DNA of 9,776 nucleotides from Phycisphaerales bacterium UBA1926 (lineage in GTDB: Bacteria; Planctomycetota; Phycisphaerae; Phycisphaerales; UBA1924). A model generated the notes under the pieces. The model was not told where the DNA came from, searched no databases, and worked only from the letters and a program-made list of their open reading frames with translations. The stretch is taken from positions 150,380 to 160,155 of the forward strand of contig DDFO01000022.1 in assembly GCA_002337215.1 (NCBI GenBank), written 5' to 3'. The position numbers were made by a program, and so were the translations under genes. Positions within the stretch are counted from its first letter, which is position 1. The number at the start of each line of letters is the position of its first letter. This document shows positions 1-5,790 of this stretch, in pieces.

Positions 1-267
1 ACCGCCGCCACCGCTGCGGGGCTGACGCTCACGTGCTTCGTTGACCGTCAGCGGGCGACCGCCGAAGTCCTGCCCGTTGAGGGCTTCGATGGCCTTGTCG
101 GCCTCGTCATCGTTGGCCATTTCGACGAACCCGAAGCCGCGAGGCCGACCGGTCTCGCGGTCCATGATCATCGCCACGCTGGCAACTTCACCGTGCTGGC
201 TAAAGATTTCCTGAATTTCCGCCTCGCTGGCGCTGAACGGCAGGTTGCCGACATACAGCTTCTTCAT
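1..267 (-). CDS. RRM-domain RNA-binding protein, glycine-rich type (partial, C-terminus outside window)
   Basis: Read leftward from ATG at 265-267, the 89 codons in the window form one complete RNA recognition motif. RNP2 is LYVGNL (residues 4-9) and RNP1 is RGFGFVEM (43-50), with the usual F, Y and F aromatic positions that stack on RNA bases. A DRETGRPRG turn precedes RNP1 and an ALNGQDFGGRPLTVNEAR ending follows it, as in the short bacterial/cyanobacterial Rbp family. The last visible residues (QPRSGGGG) open what should be a glycine/arginine-rich tail, so the full protein is probably about 100-150 residues. Such proteins bind single-stranded RNA and are often cold-induced, but the target here is unknown. 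No good Shine-Dalgarno precedes the ATG. The start is fixed because MKKLYVGNLP is the normal family N-terminus. It is divergent from the ClC gene. Confidence 0.93.
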   Translation of the reverse strand, partial: MKKLYVGNLPFSASEAEIQEIFSQHGEVASVAMIMDRETGRPRGFGFVEMANDDEADKAIEALNGQDFGGRPLTVNEARERQPRSGGGG

Positions 268-641
268 CAGTCTGATCCGATCCGTGTGCCCGAGAGTCAA
301 GTCAATGGACGGTTTATCGATCGCGACTCGGGCCGAATCGGAATCTGAACCGTGGACCCGCCGGAAGCTTCCCGGCTTGCAAAGTCCGCGGGAAGTGTAC
401 CAGCGCAGTCCCCGATCCAAGCGGAAACTCCTGAAACAAACAATTCTTTCTCCGCCGGTTTCTCCCCGGTTCGAGCCTCATCGCGACGGGTGCCACGACA
501 GGCATCCACAGGTCGTTGCCCAAAGGCGATCCGCAACACCACGAACAGGTGGGGGCCTGCCCGGCCCGCGGGGCCTTCTACCATCCACTCCGCGAGCCGC
601 AACACAGGTGCACATGACGACCCCAGGATGACCGCGACGCC
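268..641. other. Divergent intergenic region without a gene
   Basis: This 374-base gap separates the divergent RRM and ClC genes, and no open frame in it resembles a protein. It holds some structure. A perfect 10-base palindrome GGAAGCTTCC lies at 363-372, flanked by CC and, after one extra C, GG. A GC-rich hairpin GGCCC-GCG-GGGCC lies at 563-575. Two CCGGTT direct repeats start 11 bases apart (455-460 and 466-471), about one helical turn. The stretch 421-450 is the least GC-rich part and is the likeliest promoter area. On the minus strand two overlapping TTGACT hexamers (305-300 and 300-295) resemble a -35 box, but the -10 at the right spacing is poor. No confident promoter can be called for either gene. 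Confidence 0.6.
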
Positions 642-2474
642 GTGAAACGAGCCGACCTGAATACAAGTCTCAAGAGCCTGATCCGCAGTCTCGGTTTCGA
701 GCGAGACTGGTATCTCATCCTCATCGGCGCCGGTATCGGCACGATCACGGCCTTCGGTGCCCTCGGCTTCGCCTGGCTCCTCCACGAGGTCGAGCAGACC
801 ACCAATGTCGCCCGAGCCGACCTCCCGCGGTATCTCCTGCCCCTCGTGCCGATGGCGGGCGCCTTCGTCAGCGCGGTCCTCGTCTGGCGATTCGCGAGCG
901 AGGCCAAGGGCCACGGCGTCCCCCAGGTCCTCAAGGCCCTCATTCAACGCAACGGCGAGATCCCCCTCCGGGTCGGCATCGTCAAGGTTTTCGCCTCGAT
1001 CACGACCGTCGGCACGGGCGGATCGGCGGGCACCGAGGGCCCGATCGTTCAGATCGGTGCTGTCGCGGGCTCGTTCCTGAGCCGGAGACTGAACATCCCG
1101 CGCGAGCATGTGCGCACGCTCGTGGGTTGCGGCGCCGCCGCGGGCATCGCGTCGATCTTCAACGCACCCATCGCCGGGGTCTTCTTCGTTCTCGAGATTC
1201 TCCTCCGCGATTTCTCGATCCGCGTTTTTACGCCCATCGTCATCGCCTCCGTCTTCAGCGCCGCGACCACCCAGGCCTTCCACGGCGAGAACGAGGCGAT
1301 CTTCTTCGCCCGCGAACTCCTGATCGGCTACGAGTTCACGCTCGCCGAATTGCCCAGCTACGTCGTCCTCGGCATCGTCTGCGGCTGCACCGCCGTGCTC
1401 TTCAATTGGATGCTCCACAAGGGCGAGGACCTCTTCGAGAAGTTCCGCCTCCACCCGATCGCGAAGCCTGTTTTCGGTGCCTTCCTGCTCGGCCTGCTCG
1501 GCCTCGCCTACCTCTCCATTCCCAGCCTCGGCAACGATGACAACGCACCCCCATTCTTCGGGAACGGCTACGAGACCATCCGCTGGCTCCTCAACCCCGC
1601 CGCCTACGACGCGAATGCTGATGCGCTCCACGCGCCCCTCCCGACGCTCTTCACCGTCCTTGCCGCGCTCGTCATACTCAAGTCTCTCGCGACGACCCTG
1701 ACGCTCGGCTCGGGCGGCTCAGGCGGAGTCTTCGCACCCAGCCTCTTCCTGGGCGCCGTCGCGGGCGGCGCGTTCGGCGTCGCGCTCGACAACACGGGGC
1801 TCATCCCCGAGGGCGGGTCCCCCGCGTCCTACGCCCTCGTGGGCATGGCGGCCGTCGTCGCCGGCTCAACCCACGCGCCGCTCACCGCCATCCTCATCCT
1901 CTTCGAGCTCACCCGCGACGAGTATGTCCTGCTTCCCATCATGCTCAGCGCCGTCATCGCGACCGTCGTCAGCCAACTCATCAACCGAGACTCGGTCTAC
2001 ACCTTCAAGCTCCGTCGCGAGGGCGTCCTTGTCGGCGCGGCCCGCGACCTGACCATCCTCCGCCGTCTCCGCGTCAGCGACGTCGCCCCCGAGCCCATGC
2101 CCAGCGAGCCCGTCTACGCCTCCGACCCCGTCTCCAAGCTCATCGCCCTGCACGCGACCTACCACGTCCCCGATTTCCCCGTCGTCGACCAGGCGGGCGG
2201 CTACATGGGCACCGTCACCGGGGGCGACATGCGGACCGCCCTGATCGACCGCGAGGCGATCCCGCTCCTGCTCGTCGCCGAACTCATGCGCACCGACATC
2301 CCCGTCGTCCACGCCGGGGACACCCTCGACACCGTGATGAACAAGTTCGCGACCCACGACGTCACCAGCCTCGCCCTCGTCCGCGAGCGCAACGACGGGG
2401 TCGCCGAGCCCCTCGGGCTCATCACGCGCGGCCGGGTCCTCAGCCGGTATCATGCGGCTCTGGAAGATTCATAA
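642..2474 (+). CDS. ClC-family chloride channel/antiporter with C-terminal CBS pair
   Basis: This is a 610-residue inner-membrane protein that moves Cl- or a related anion, either as a channel or in exchange for H+. The ClC core covers about residues 20-460 and shows the three signature stretches: GHGVP (90-94; GSGIP in E. coli ClC), GTEGP (130-134) with the external gating glutamate Glu132, and GGVFAP (371-376). Tyr453 in SVYTFKLRR probably matches the conserved pore tyrosine. Two CBS repeats follow (about 475-535 and 545-608), which in this family bind nucleotides and regulate gating. In NAPIAGVFFVLEILL the position matching the internal proton glutamate of E. coli ClC (E203) is Ile186, directly after Glu185. 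The start is GTG: no ATG or other upstream start lies in frame before the stop at 615-617, and an AGG-containing stretch lies about 13 bases upstream. It leads a plus-strand run with the next two genes. Channel versus exchanger cannot be decided from sequence. Confidence 0.93.
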   Translation: MKRADLNTSLKSLIRSLGFERDWYLILIGAGIGTITAFGALGFAWLLHEVEQTTNVARADLPRYLLPLVPMAGAFVSAVLVWRFASEAKGHGVPQVLKALIQRNGEIPLRVGIVKVFASITTVGTGGSAGTEGPIVQIGAVAGSFLSRRLNIPREHVRTLVGCGAAAGIASIFNAPIAGVFFVLEILLRDFSIRVFTPIVIASVFSAATTQAFHGENEAIFFARELLIGYEFTLAELPSYVVLGIVCGCTAVLFNWMLHKGEDLFEKFRLHPIAKPVFGAFLLGLLGLAYLSIPSLGNDDNAPPFFGNGYETIRWLLNPAAYDANADALHAPLPTLFTVLAALVILKSLATTLTLGSGGSGGVFAPSLFLGAVAGGAFGVALDNTGLIPEGGSPASYALVGMAAVVAGSTHAPLTAILILFELTRDEYVLLPIMLSAVIATVVSQLINRDSVYTFKLRREGVLVGAARDLTILRRLRVSDVAPEPMPSEPVYASDPVSKLIALHATYHVPDFPVVDQAGGYMGTVTGGDMRTALIDREAIPLLLVAELMRTDIPVVHAGDTLDTVMNKFATHDVTSLALVRERNDGVAEPLGLITRGRVLSRYHAALEDS

Positions 2475-2499
2475 AAGACCCGATCTGTTCATGCGCAAA

Positions 2500-2505
2500 G
2501 GGAAG
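2500..2505 (+). promoter_or_regulatory. Ribosome binding site GGGAAG deciding the start of the DUF4190 gene
   Basis: GGGAAG ends six bases before ATG at 2512. Two earlier in-frame ATGs (2452, inside the ClC gene, and 2491) have no comparable site, and translation from them would add a short tail unrelated to the family. 2512 is therefore the preferred start. Confidence 0.6.
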
Positions 2506-2511
2506 ACGACC

Positions 2512-3228
2512 ATGAGCCAGCACCCCGCTCACCACGACGCCTACGCCGCCGAGCCCGGCAGCGGGCTCGCCGTGACGTCCCTCGTCATGGGCATCCTCGG
2601 CCTCATCCTCTGCCCGCTGACCTCGATCCCGGGTCTGATCCTGGGCATCATGGGCCTCGCGCGTGCCAACGAGACCCCGCCGCGTGCGAGCGGCAAGGGG
2701 ATGGCGATCGCCGGCGTCGTCACCAGCGGCCTCGCCATGCTCGCGAGCATCCTCGTCGTCCCGCTCCTCATCGGCATCATGCTCCCCGCCCTCGGGCAGG
2801 CACGCCAGTCCGCGATGCGGCTCCAGAGCTCGGCCAACATCCGCATGATGCTCCAGGGCCTCTCGATCCAGAGTCAGGCCAACAACGGCCAGTTTCCCCA
2901 GACCGCCGACGACTGGCAGCAGAACCTCATCGACGCGGGGTTTGTCTCCGCGGACATGTTCACCAGCCCGGCGACCGACGGTCTGGGCGACGACTACTTC
3001 TTCGTCCCCGGAGGCCGGGACGACTTCGATGCCTCCCGCATCGTCATCTACGAAGACCCCGCCCTGAACCCCGACGGCACCCTCATCGGCTTCGCCGACG
3101 CCCACGTCGAATGGTTTGACCAGACCACCGCGATGCAGATGCTCAGCAATTTGACCCTTCCCGACGGCACGCGATACGCGCCGCATGAGAGCGATCCATC
3201 AGCATCGGCACGCGGGGGCCAGCCGTGA
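2512..3228 (+). CDS. DUF4190 membrane protein with pilin-like segment
   Basis: This is a 238-residue protein of unknown function. After a short polar N-terminus, residues 18-80 match DUF4190: two hydrophobic helices (AVTSLVMGILGLILCP... and GMAIAGVVTSGLAML...) joined by a small loop with GLILGIMGLARA. A third hydrophobic stretch then runs directly into LLIGIMLPALGQARQSAMR (85-103), followed by ...SANIRMMLQGL and NNGQFP. This closely resembles the mature N-terminal helix of planctomycete type II/IV pseudopilins (LLPALxxARxxA...NLRQIxxA). The C-terminal FADAHVEW (194-201) matches the ending motif of those pilin-like proteins. The canonical prepilin leader (G-F-T-L-I-E) is absent, so peptidase processing is not expected at the usual place. 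The soluble part probably faces the periplasm. It lies 37 bases after the ClC stop, and its TGA overlaps the GTG of the next gene, so it is probably co-transcribed with both. Confidence 0.82.
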   Translation: MSQHPAHHDAYAAEPGSGLAVTSLVMGILGLILCPLTSIPGLILGIMGLARANETPPRASGKGMAIAGVVTSGLAMLASILVVPLLIGIMLPALGQARQSAMRLQSSANIRMMLQGLSIQSQANNGQFPQTADDWQQNLIDAGFVSADMFTSPATDGLGDDYFFVPGGRDDFDASRIVIYEDPALNPDGTLIGFADAHVEWFDQTTAMQMLSNLTLPDGTRYAPHESDPSASARGGQP

Positions 3229-3842
3229 TTGAGTCGCGTTGCCGCATTCCGCTTGTTCGACTCGCGGTCTTCGGGAGTATCGCGGTCACCCTCACCGCCT
3301 GCACCTCCCCCTGGCGTGAGTCCTTCGAGCCCGCCACCATCGCCGACTACCCGCCCACCGAGCGGGCCGTCATCCGCGAGGTCCCCTGGGAGCGGATCGA
3401 CACCGTGCTCCGCGCCATCGACGCCGAGCGGGCTGCGAGCGATGTCCACCCCGACGAATGGCCCGCCGACCGCCTCAGCGCCGAGAAGGCCCGCCTCGCG
3501 ACCGCGCTGCAACTCTCCGAAGACCCGGCCGATCTCGAGATCCTGGGCCGGAGCGTCTTCAAATCGACCGCCGATGTTGACCTCTTCGACGGCTCGCTCT
3601 CGGCGTTCGCGACCTCGATCGGTGCCGACTACGCGATCTGGAGCACGTCCTACGTCGGCCGGGCCCAGACGATCGAGCGTGAGCCCGTCACCCGTACCGG
3701 GGCGGGGTGGACCCGCCATCGTCGCCGCGACGGCCATGTCGATTACGACTATCTGCCCTACAACGAGACGCTCTACGTCCCCGTCGTCATCGAACGCGAC
3801 CAGTTCGCCTGGGTTGTCTTCTATGTCCGCCTGCTCGACTGA
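3225..3842 (+). CDS. Putative lipoprotein of unknown function
   Basis: This 205-residue protein starts with a positively charged N-terminus and a hydrophobic core ending in the lipobox LTAC (residues 23-26). Cys26 is the predicted lipidated residue after signal peptidase II cleavage. The mature part has an acidic/helical first half (...WPADRLSAEKARLATALQL...). Its second half has the phrases GADYAIWSTSYVGRAQ and ETLYVPVVIERDQFAWVVFYVR, which look like a beta-rich domain. I recall similar phrasing (a 'GADY...', then 'YxPVxxxRxxQxAxxFY') in uncharacterised planctomycete lipoproteins but know no function. The GTG start at 3225 overlaps the previous stop as GTGA, which implies translational coupling with the DUF4190 gene. 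The +2 residue is Thr27, which does not suggest inner-membrane retention by the Asp rule. The gene ends 32 bases before the convergent MarC gene. Confidence 0.8.
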   Translation: MIESRCRIPLVRLAVFGSIAVTLTACTSPWRESFEPATIADYPPTERAVIREVPWERIDTVLRAIDAERAASDVHPDEWPADRLSAEKARLATALQLSEDPADLEILGRSVFKSTADVDLFDGSLSAFATSIGADYAIWSTSYVGRAQTIEREPVTRTGAGWTRHRRRDGHVDYDYLPYNETLYVPVVIERDQFAWVVFYVRLLD

Positions 3843-3854
3843 CCCGGGAGACCG

Positions 3855-3869
3855 GCACCGACCCGGTGC
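3855..3869. terminator. Hairpin in convergent gap, possible bidirectional terminator
   Basis: GCACCG-ACC-CGGTGC is a perfect 6-base-pair stem with a three-base loop, placed in the 32-base gap between the convergent lipoprotein and MarC genes. No T-run follows on either strand, so it is not a textbook intrinsic terminator. Its position and perfect symmetry suggest it ends or protects both transcripts. Confidence 0.45.
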
Positions 3870-3874
3870 AATTG

Positions 3875-4501
3875 CTACCCGCCGATCGCGAAGTATTCGC
3901 CGATCCCCGAGAGCATGCCCTCCGCCGCGACCGCGGCGAGAATCAGCCCCATCACGCGGCTCACGACGCTCGCGCCCGAAGCCCCGATGAGGCGTCCGAT
4001 CCGCGTTGCCGCCAGCATCGCGACCAGCACGAGCCCCAGCACAACGAGCATCACCGCGATCGTGAGCGTCTGCTCGCCGATCGAGTACGTGCCGTTCTCC
4101 GTGCGCACGATCACGGCCATCATCGAACCGGGCCCCGCGATCGACGGGATCGCCAGCGGGTAGATCGCCGAGTCGAGCGCATCGTCGGCGTGCTTCTCCG
4201 CCTCCGCGACCTCGTGCTCGGGCTTGCTGGTCCCGAAGATCATGTCGAGCGCGAACAGGAACAGGATCACGCTGCCCGCGACCCGGAACGCGGCGAAGTC
4301 GATGTTCAGCGTCGTGAGCAGGAACTGACCGACGACGGCGCACCCCAGGAGCAGCAGCGTGGAGACAATCGCGGCCCGGATCGCGACGCGCCGCCGGACG
4401 GACTCGGGAAACTGCGCGGTGACCGCCAGGAACACCGGCACCGTCCCGATGGGGTCGATGATGGTGAACATGAAGATGAAATCGCTGATGAGCCGTTCCA
4501 C
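3875..4501 (-). CDS. MarC/UPF0056-family integral membrane protein
   Basis: This 208-residue inner-membrane protein has six predicted hydrophobic helices. It carries the family hallmarks: ISDFIFMFTIIDPIGTVPVF (residues 5-24) in helix 1, YPLAIPSIAGPGSM (114-127) opening the second half, and the C-terminal SRVMGLILAAVAAEGML (181-197). The length matches the family norm of about 200-220. MarC was named for the mar locus of E. coli, but a role in multidrug resistance has not been supported, and the transported substrate is unknown. The open frame extends 30 codons further upstream, but GTG at 4501 is preferred. It sits five bases after GGAGG and starts the conserved region, while the upstream codons encode an arginine-rich stretch unlike the family. 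It lies 126 bases downstream of aat on the same strand and may be read from the aat promoter. Confidence 0.92.
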   Translation of the reverse strand: MERLISDFIFMFTIIDPIGTVPVFLAVTAQFPESVRRRVAIRAAIVSTLLLLGCAVVGQFLLTTLNIDFAAFRVAGSVILFLFALDMIFGTSKPEHEVAEAEKHADDALDSAIYPLAIPSIAGPGSMMAVIVRTENGTYSIGEQTLTIAVMLVVLGLVLVAMLAATRIGRLIGASGASVVSRVMGLILAAVAAEGMLSGIGEYFAIGG

Positions 4502-4506
4502 CCGGT

Positions 4507-4511
4507 CCTCC
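4507..4511 (-). promoter_or_regulatory. Strong Shine-Dalgarno (GGAGG) of the MarC gene
   Basis: GGAGG on the minus strand stands five bases before GTG at 4501. It is one of the clearest ribosome binding sites in the window and decides the GTG start over the ATG 90 bases upstream. Confidence 0.75.
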
Positions 4512-4545
4512 GTGCGGCGGTTGGTCCGCGGTCGTCGTGCGAGGC

Positions 4546-4565
4546 CGAGCCTATCAGGAGGCTCG
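4546..4565. repeat. Inverted repeat between aat and the MarC gene
   Basis: CGAGCC-TATCAGGA-GGCTCG is a perfect 6-base-pair stem with an eight-base loop, 45 bases upstream of the MarC start. Further toward aat lies the 10-base palindrome GGATCGATCC (4603-4612), next to a GATCC copy (4597-4601). No T-run follows the stem on either strand. It could be an attenuating structure between the two genes or chance in GC-rich DNA. Confidence 0.35.
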
Positions 4566-4627
4566 TCGATCCGTGTTCCCTCGCGTTTCAAGGCTCGATC
4601 CGGGATCGATCCGCTGTCAGCCCGCGG

Positions 4628-5338
4628 TCAATCCGAGAACGAGCCCCACGCCGTTTCGACCGCGAGGGCGCGCGCGAGCCTGTCCCGATACGCACGGCGT
4701 GAGATCTCCACCCCACCGAGCGACCGCAGGTGATCGGTCATGAACTGCGTGTCCAGCAGCGTGAAGCCGCGAGCCCGCAGGTGCGAGTGGAGCGCAACCA
4801 GGCAGACCTTGCTCGCGTCCGTCCCGCCAAGATCGGGCCTGCTGAACATGCTTTCGCCCGCGAACAGGCCGCGGAGGTGGACGCCGTAGAGCCCGCCCAC
4901 AAGCAGGGGATCGCCGTCCCCTTCACCCGTGTCATCCAGCCACGCCTCGACCGAATGGGCGTGTCCGGCCTCGAACAGCCGCGTGTACGCGCCCACGATC
5001 CGGTCGTCGATCCAGCTCTCGTCGCCCGATTGACCCGCCCGCGGCGCGCCGCAGGCACGGACAACCGACTCGAAGGCGGTGTCGCTGGTCACACGGAATC
5101 GCCCCGAGCGGATCGTCGCCCGCAGGCTCCGGCTCACGCGGAGTCCGACCCCGTTCACAGGGTCGTCCAGCGGGATGATGCCCCGCGGGTCGGGGTCGTA
5201 CCAATACACATCCCCCCCCGGCTCGGCCATCGGGAAAACACCTTCGGCGTACGCGGCGAGCAGCCCGTCCACAACCGGATCCTGGTCAGCCCCCTGGGTC
5301 GGCGTAATGGCGTTGTTTGGTTCTTCCGGGTCGGGCAT
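4628..5338 (-). CDS. aat: Leucyl/phenylalanyl-tRNA-protein transferase
   Basis: This 236-residue cytoplasmic enzyme transfers Leu or Phe from aminoacyl-tRNA to proteins with N-terminal Arg or Lys, marking them for ClpS/ClpAP degradation (N-end rule). The family pattern is complete: AYAEGVFPM (29-37), YWYDPDPRGIIP (45-56), SWIDDRIVGAY (108-118), GESMFSR (161-167) and LLDTQFMTDHLRSLGGVEISRR (194-215). Glu162, Asp196 and Gln198 match the E. coli residues E156, D186 and Q188 implicated in the reaction. The length is close to the E. coli enzyme. The ATG at 5338 has no Shine-Dalgarno. A TATGCT hexamer ends eight bases upstream on the same strand, so the message may be leaderless or nearly so. A perfect palindrome sits immediately before the start. 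Confidence 0.96.
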   Translation of the reverse strand: MPDPEEPNNAITPTQGADQDPVVDGLLAAYAEGVFPMAEPGGDVYWYDPDPRGIIPLDDPVNGVGLRVSRSLRATIRSGRFRVTSDTAFESVVRACGAPRAGQSGDESWIDDRIVGAYTRLFEAGHAHSVEAWLDDTGEGDGDPLLVGGLYGVHLRGLFAGESMFSRPDLGGTDASKVCLVALHSHLRARGFTLLDTQFMTDHLRSLGGVEISRRAYRDRLARALAVETAWGSFSD

Positions 5339-5345
5339 GTATGCT
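5317..5345 (+). promoter_or_regulatory. Weak sigma-70-like promoter candidate for the small membrane protein genes
   Basis: TTGGTT (5317-5322) and TATGCT (5340-5345) are separated by 17 bases and match consensus at three and four positions. Transcription from here would start near 5352, so the paired hairpins at 5378-5427 would lie in the leader of the small-protein genes. The -35 half lies inside the aat coding region. This is a pattern match only. Confidence 0.25.
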
Positions 5346-5352
5346 GAGCATA
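5340..5352. repeat. 13-base perfect palindrome at the aat start, possible operator
   Basis: TATGCT-G-AGCATA is a perfect inverted repeat with 6-base arms around one G. It ends two bases before the aat ATG and covers candidate -10 boxes on both strands, since each arm reads TATGCT on one strand. That placement suits an operator serving the divergent aat and small-protein genes, but no regulator is encoded nearby. Confidence 0.4.
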
Positions 5353-5377
5353 AATCGGTTCGTGCGACGAAATCCTC

Positions 5378-5427
5378 GGCGTCTGCTTCCCAAGTAGATG
5401 AGAAGGACGCCCGGCCGAACAGGCCGG
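5378..5427 (+). ncRNA. Structured leader with two abutting hairpins
   Basis: Stem 1 pairs GGCGTC (5378-5383) with GACGCC (5406-5411) and CTTC (5386-5389) with GAAG (5402-5405). This gives ten base pairs with a two-base bulge and a 12-base loop. Stem 2 is CCGGCC-GAACA-GGCCGG (5411-5427), six perfect pairs with a five-base loop. The two share only base 5411, so they would stack or compete by one pair. No T-run follows, so neither is an obvious terminator. They lie 71 bases before the first small-protein start and could form a 5' regulatory leader. I recognise no known riboswitch class. Confidence 0.35.
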
Positions 5428-5485
5428 ACGGGATTGCGTCGCCGTTTCGAGGTCGCGGAGCGTCGTTTCAGTCTTTCGTCGAAGT

Positions 5486-5491
5486 GAGGGG
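5486..5491 (+). promoter_or_regulatory. Ribosome binding site GAGGGG of the first small membrane protein
   Basis: GAGGGG ends six bases before ATG at 5498. This strong, well-spaced site supports the reality of a gene that is short and overlapped by long open frames on the other strand. Confidence 0.65.
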
Positions 5492-5497
5492 AACGCC

Positions 5498-5740
5498 ATG
5501 ATCGCAGATCTGATCGCCGAGATCGTCCGGGATGAAGAGAAACTTTTTCTCGTGCTGGGTATCGGGTTGTTCGGCGTGCTCGGGATCATGAGCATGATCA
5601 CCAAGACGTTTACCGCGATCGCGGCCGAGCGCACGAAGCGAGAGATTGCCGCGTATATCGCGGAGGGAACCATGTCCCCCGAGCAGGGCGAACGCCTCGT
5701 CAAGGCGGGCGGGCGCAAGATGTCGGGCTGGTGCGGCTGA
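5498..5740 (+). CDS. Small single-pass membrane protein with SHOCT-like C-terminal box (copy 1)
   Basis: This 80-residue protein has no recognised function. An acidic N-terminal helix (MIADLIAEIVRDEEK) is followed by one hydrophobic segment (about 17-37, LFLVLGIGLFGVLGIMSM...). A conserved cytoplasmic-type tail comes next, TKREIAAYIAEGTMSPEQGE at 46-65, then RLVKAGG. The tail resembles SHOCT-like short helical modules (basic helix, 'aeGxisxeexexL'), which often sit behind membrane anchors. It ends SGWCG with a single Cys79. The box is 15/26 identical (by eye) to that of the next gene, whose membrane part is diverged, so the pair arose by duplication. A clear ribosome site supports the start. 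The overlapping long minus-strand frame lacks family features and is rejected. Confidence 0.8.
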   Translation: MIADLIAEIVRDEEKLFLVLGIGLFGVLGIMSMITKTFTAIAAERTKREIAAYIAEGTMSPEQGERLVKAGGRKMSGWCG

Positions 5741-5779
5741 TTCCGCCTCGCCGATGAATCGGAGCGTCGAACCATCCGC

Positions 5780-5784
5780 AGGAG
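5780..5784 (+). promoter_or_regulatory. Ribosome binding site AGGAG of the second small membrane protein
   Basis: AGGAG ends six bases before ATG at 5791, ideal spacing. With the site of copy 1 it shows that both copies are translated independently. Confidence 0.65.
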
Positions 5785-5790
5785 CCAGAT

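Noticed and set aside
466..478. CCGGTTCGAGCCT resembling a tRNA T-loop (GGTTCGA)
   Set aside because: The bases on each side of the loop do not form a five-pair T-stem, and no acceptor, D or anticodon arm can be drawn around it.
297..1631. A 444-codon open frame on the minus strand across the ClC gene and its upstream region
   Set aside because: It is antisense to a clear ClC gene, its composition is dominated by Glu, Asp, Gly, Arg and Ala with no domain pattern, and such frames are usual opposite GC-rich coding DNA.
2452..2511. Earlier in-frame ATGs for the DUF4190 gene overlapping the ClC stop
   Set aside because: They lack a ribosome site, and the added residues (MRLWKIHKRPDLF...) do not resemble the family. 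2512 has GGGAAG six bases upstream.
4502..4591. A 30-codon N-terminal extension of MarC starting at ATG 4591
   Set aside because: The extension is arginine-rich and unlike MarC proteins. GTG 4501 has GGAGG at ideal spacing and gives the normal family length.
3707..4702. Long plus-strand frame (331 codons) opposite the MarC gene, and a matching minus-strand frame at 3048-4343
   Set aside because: Both are Arg/Asp/His-rich antisense or out-of-frame readings of the lipoprotein and MarC genes and carry no motif.
5378..5427. The two hairpins as an intrinsic terminator
   Set aside because: No T-run follows on either strand, and both flanking genes point away from the site, so no transcript ends here.
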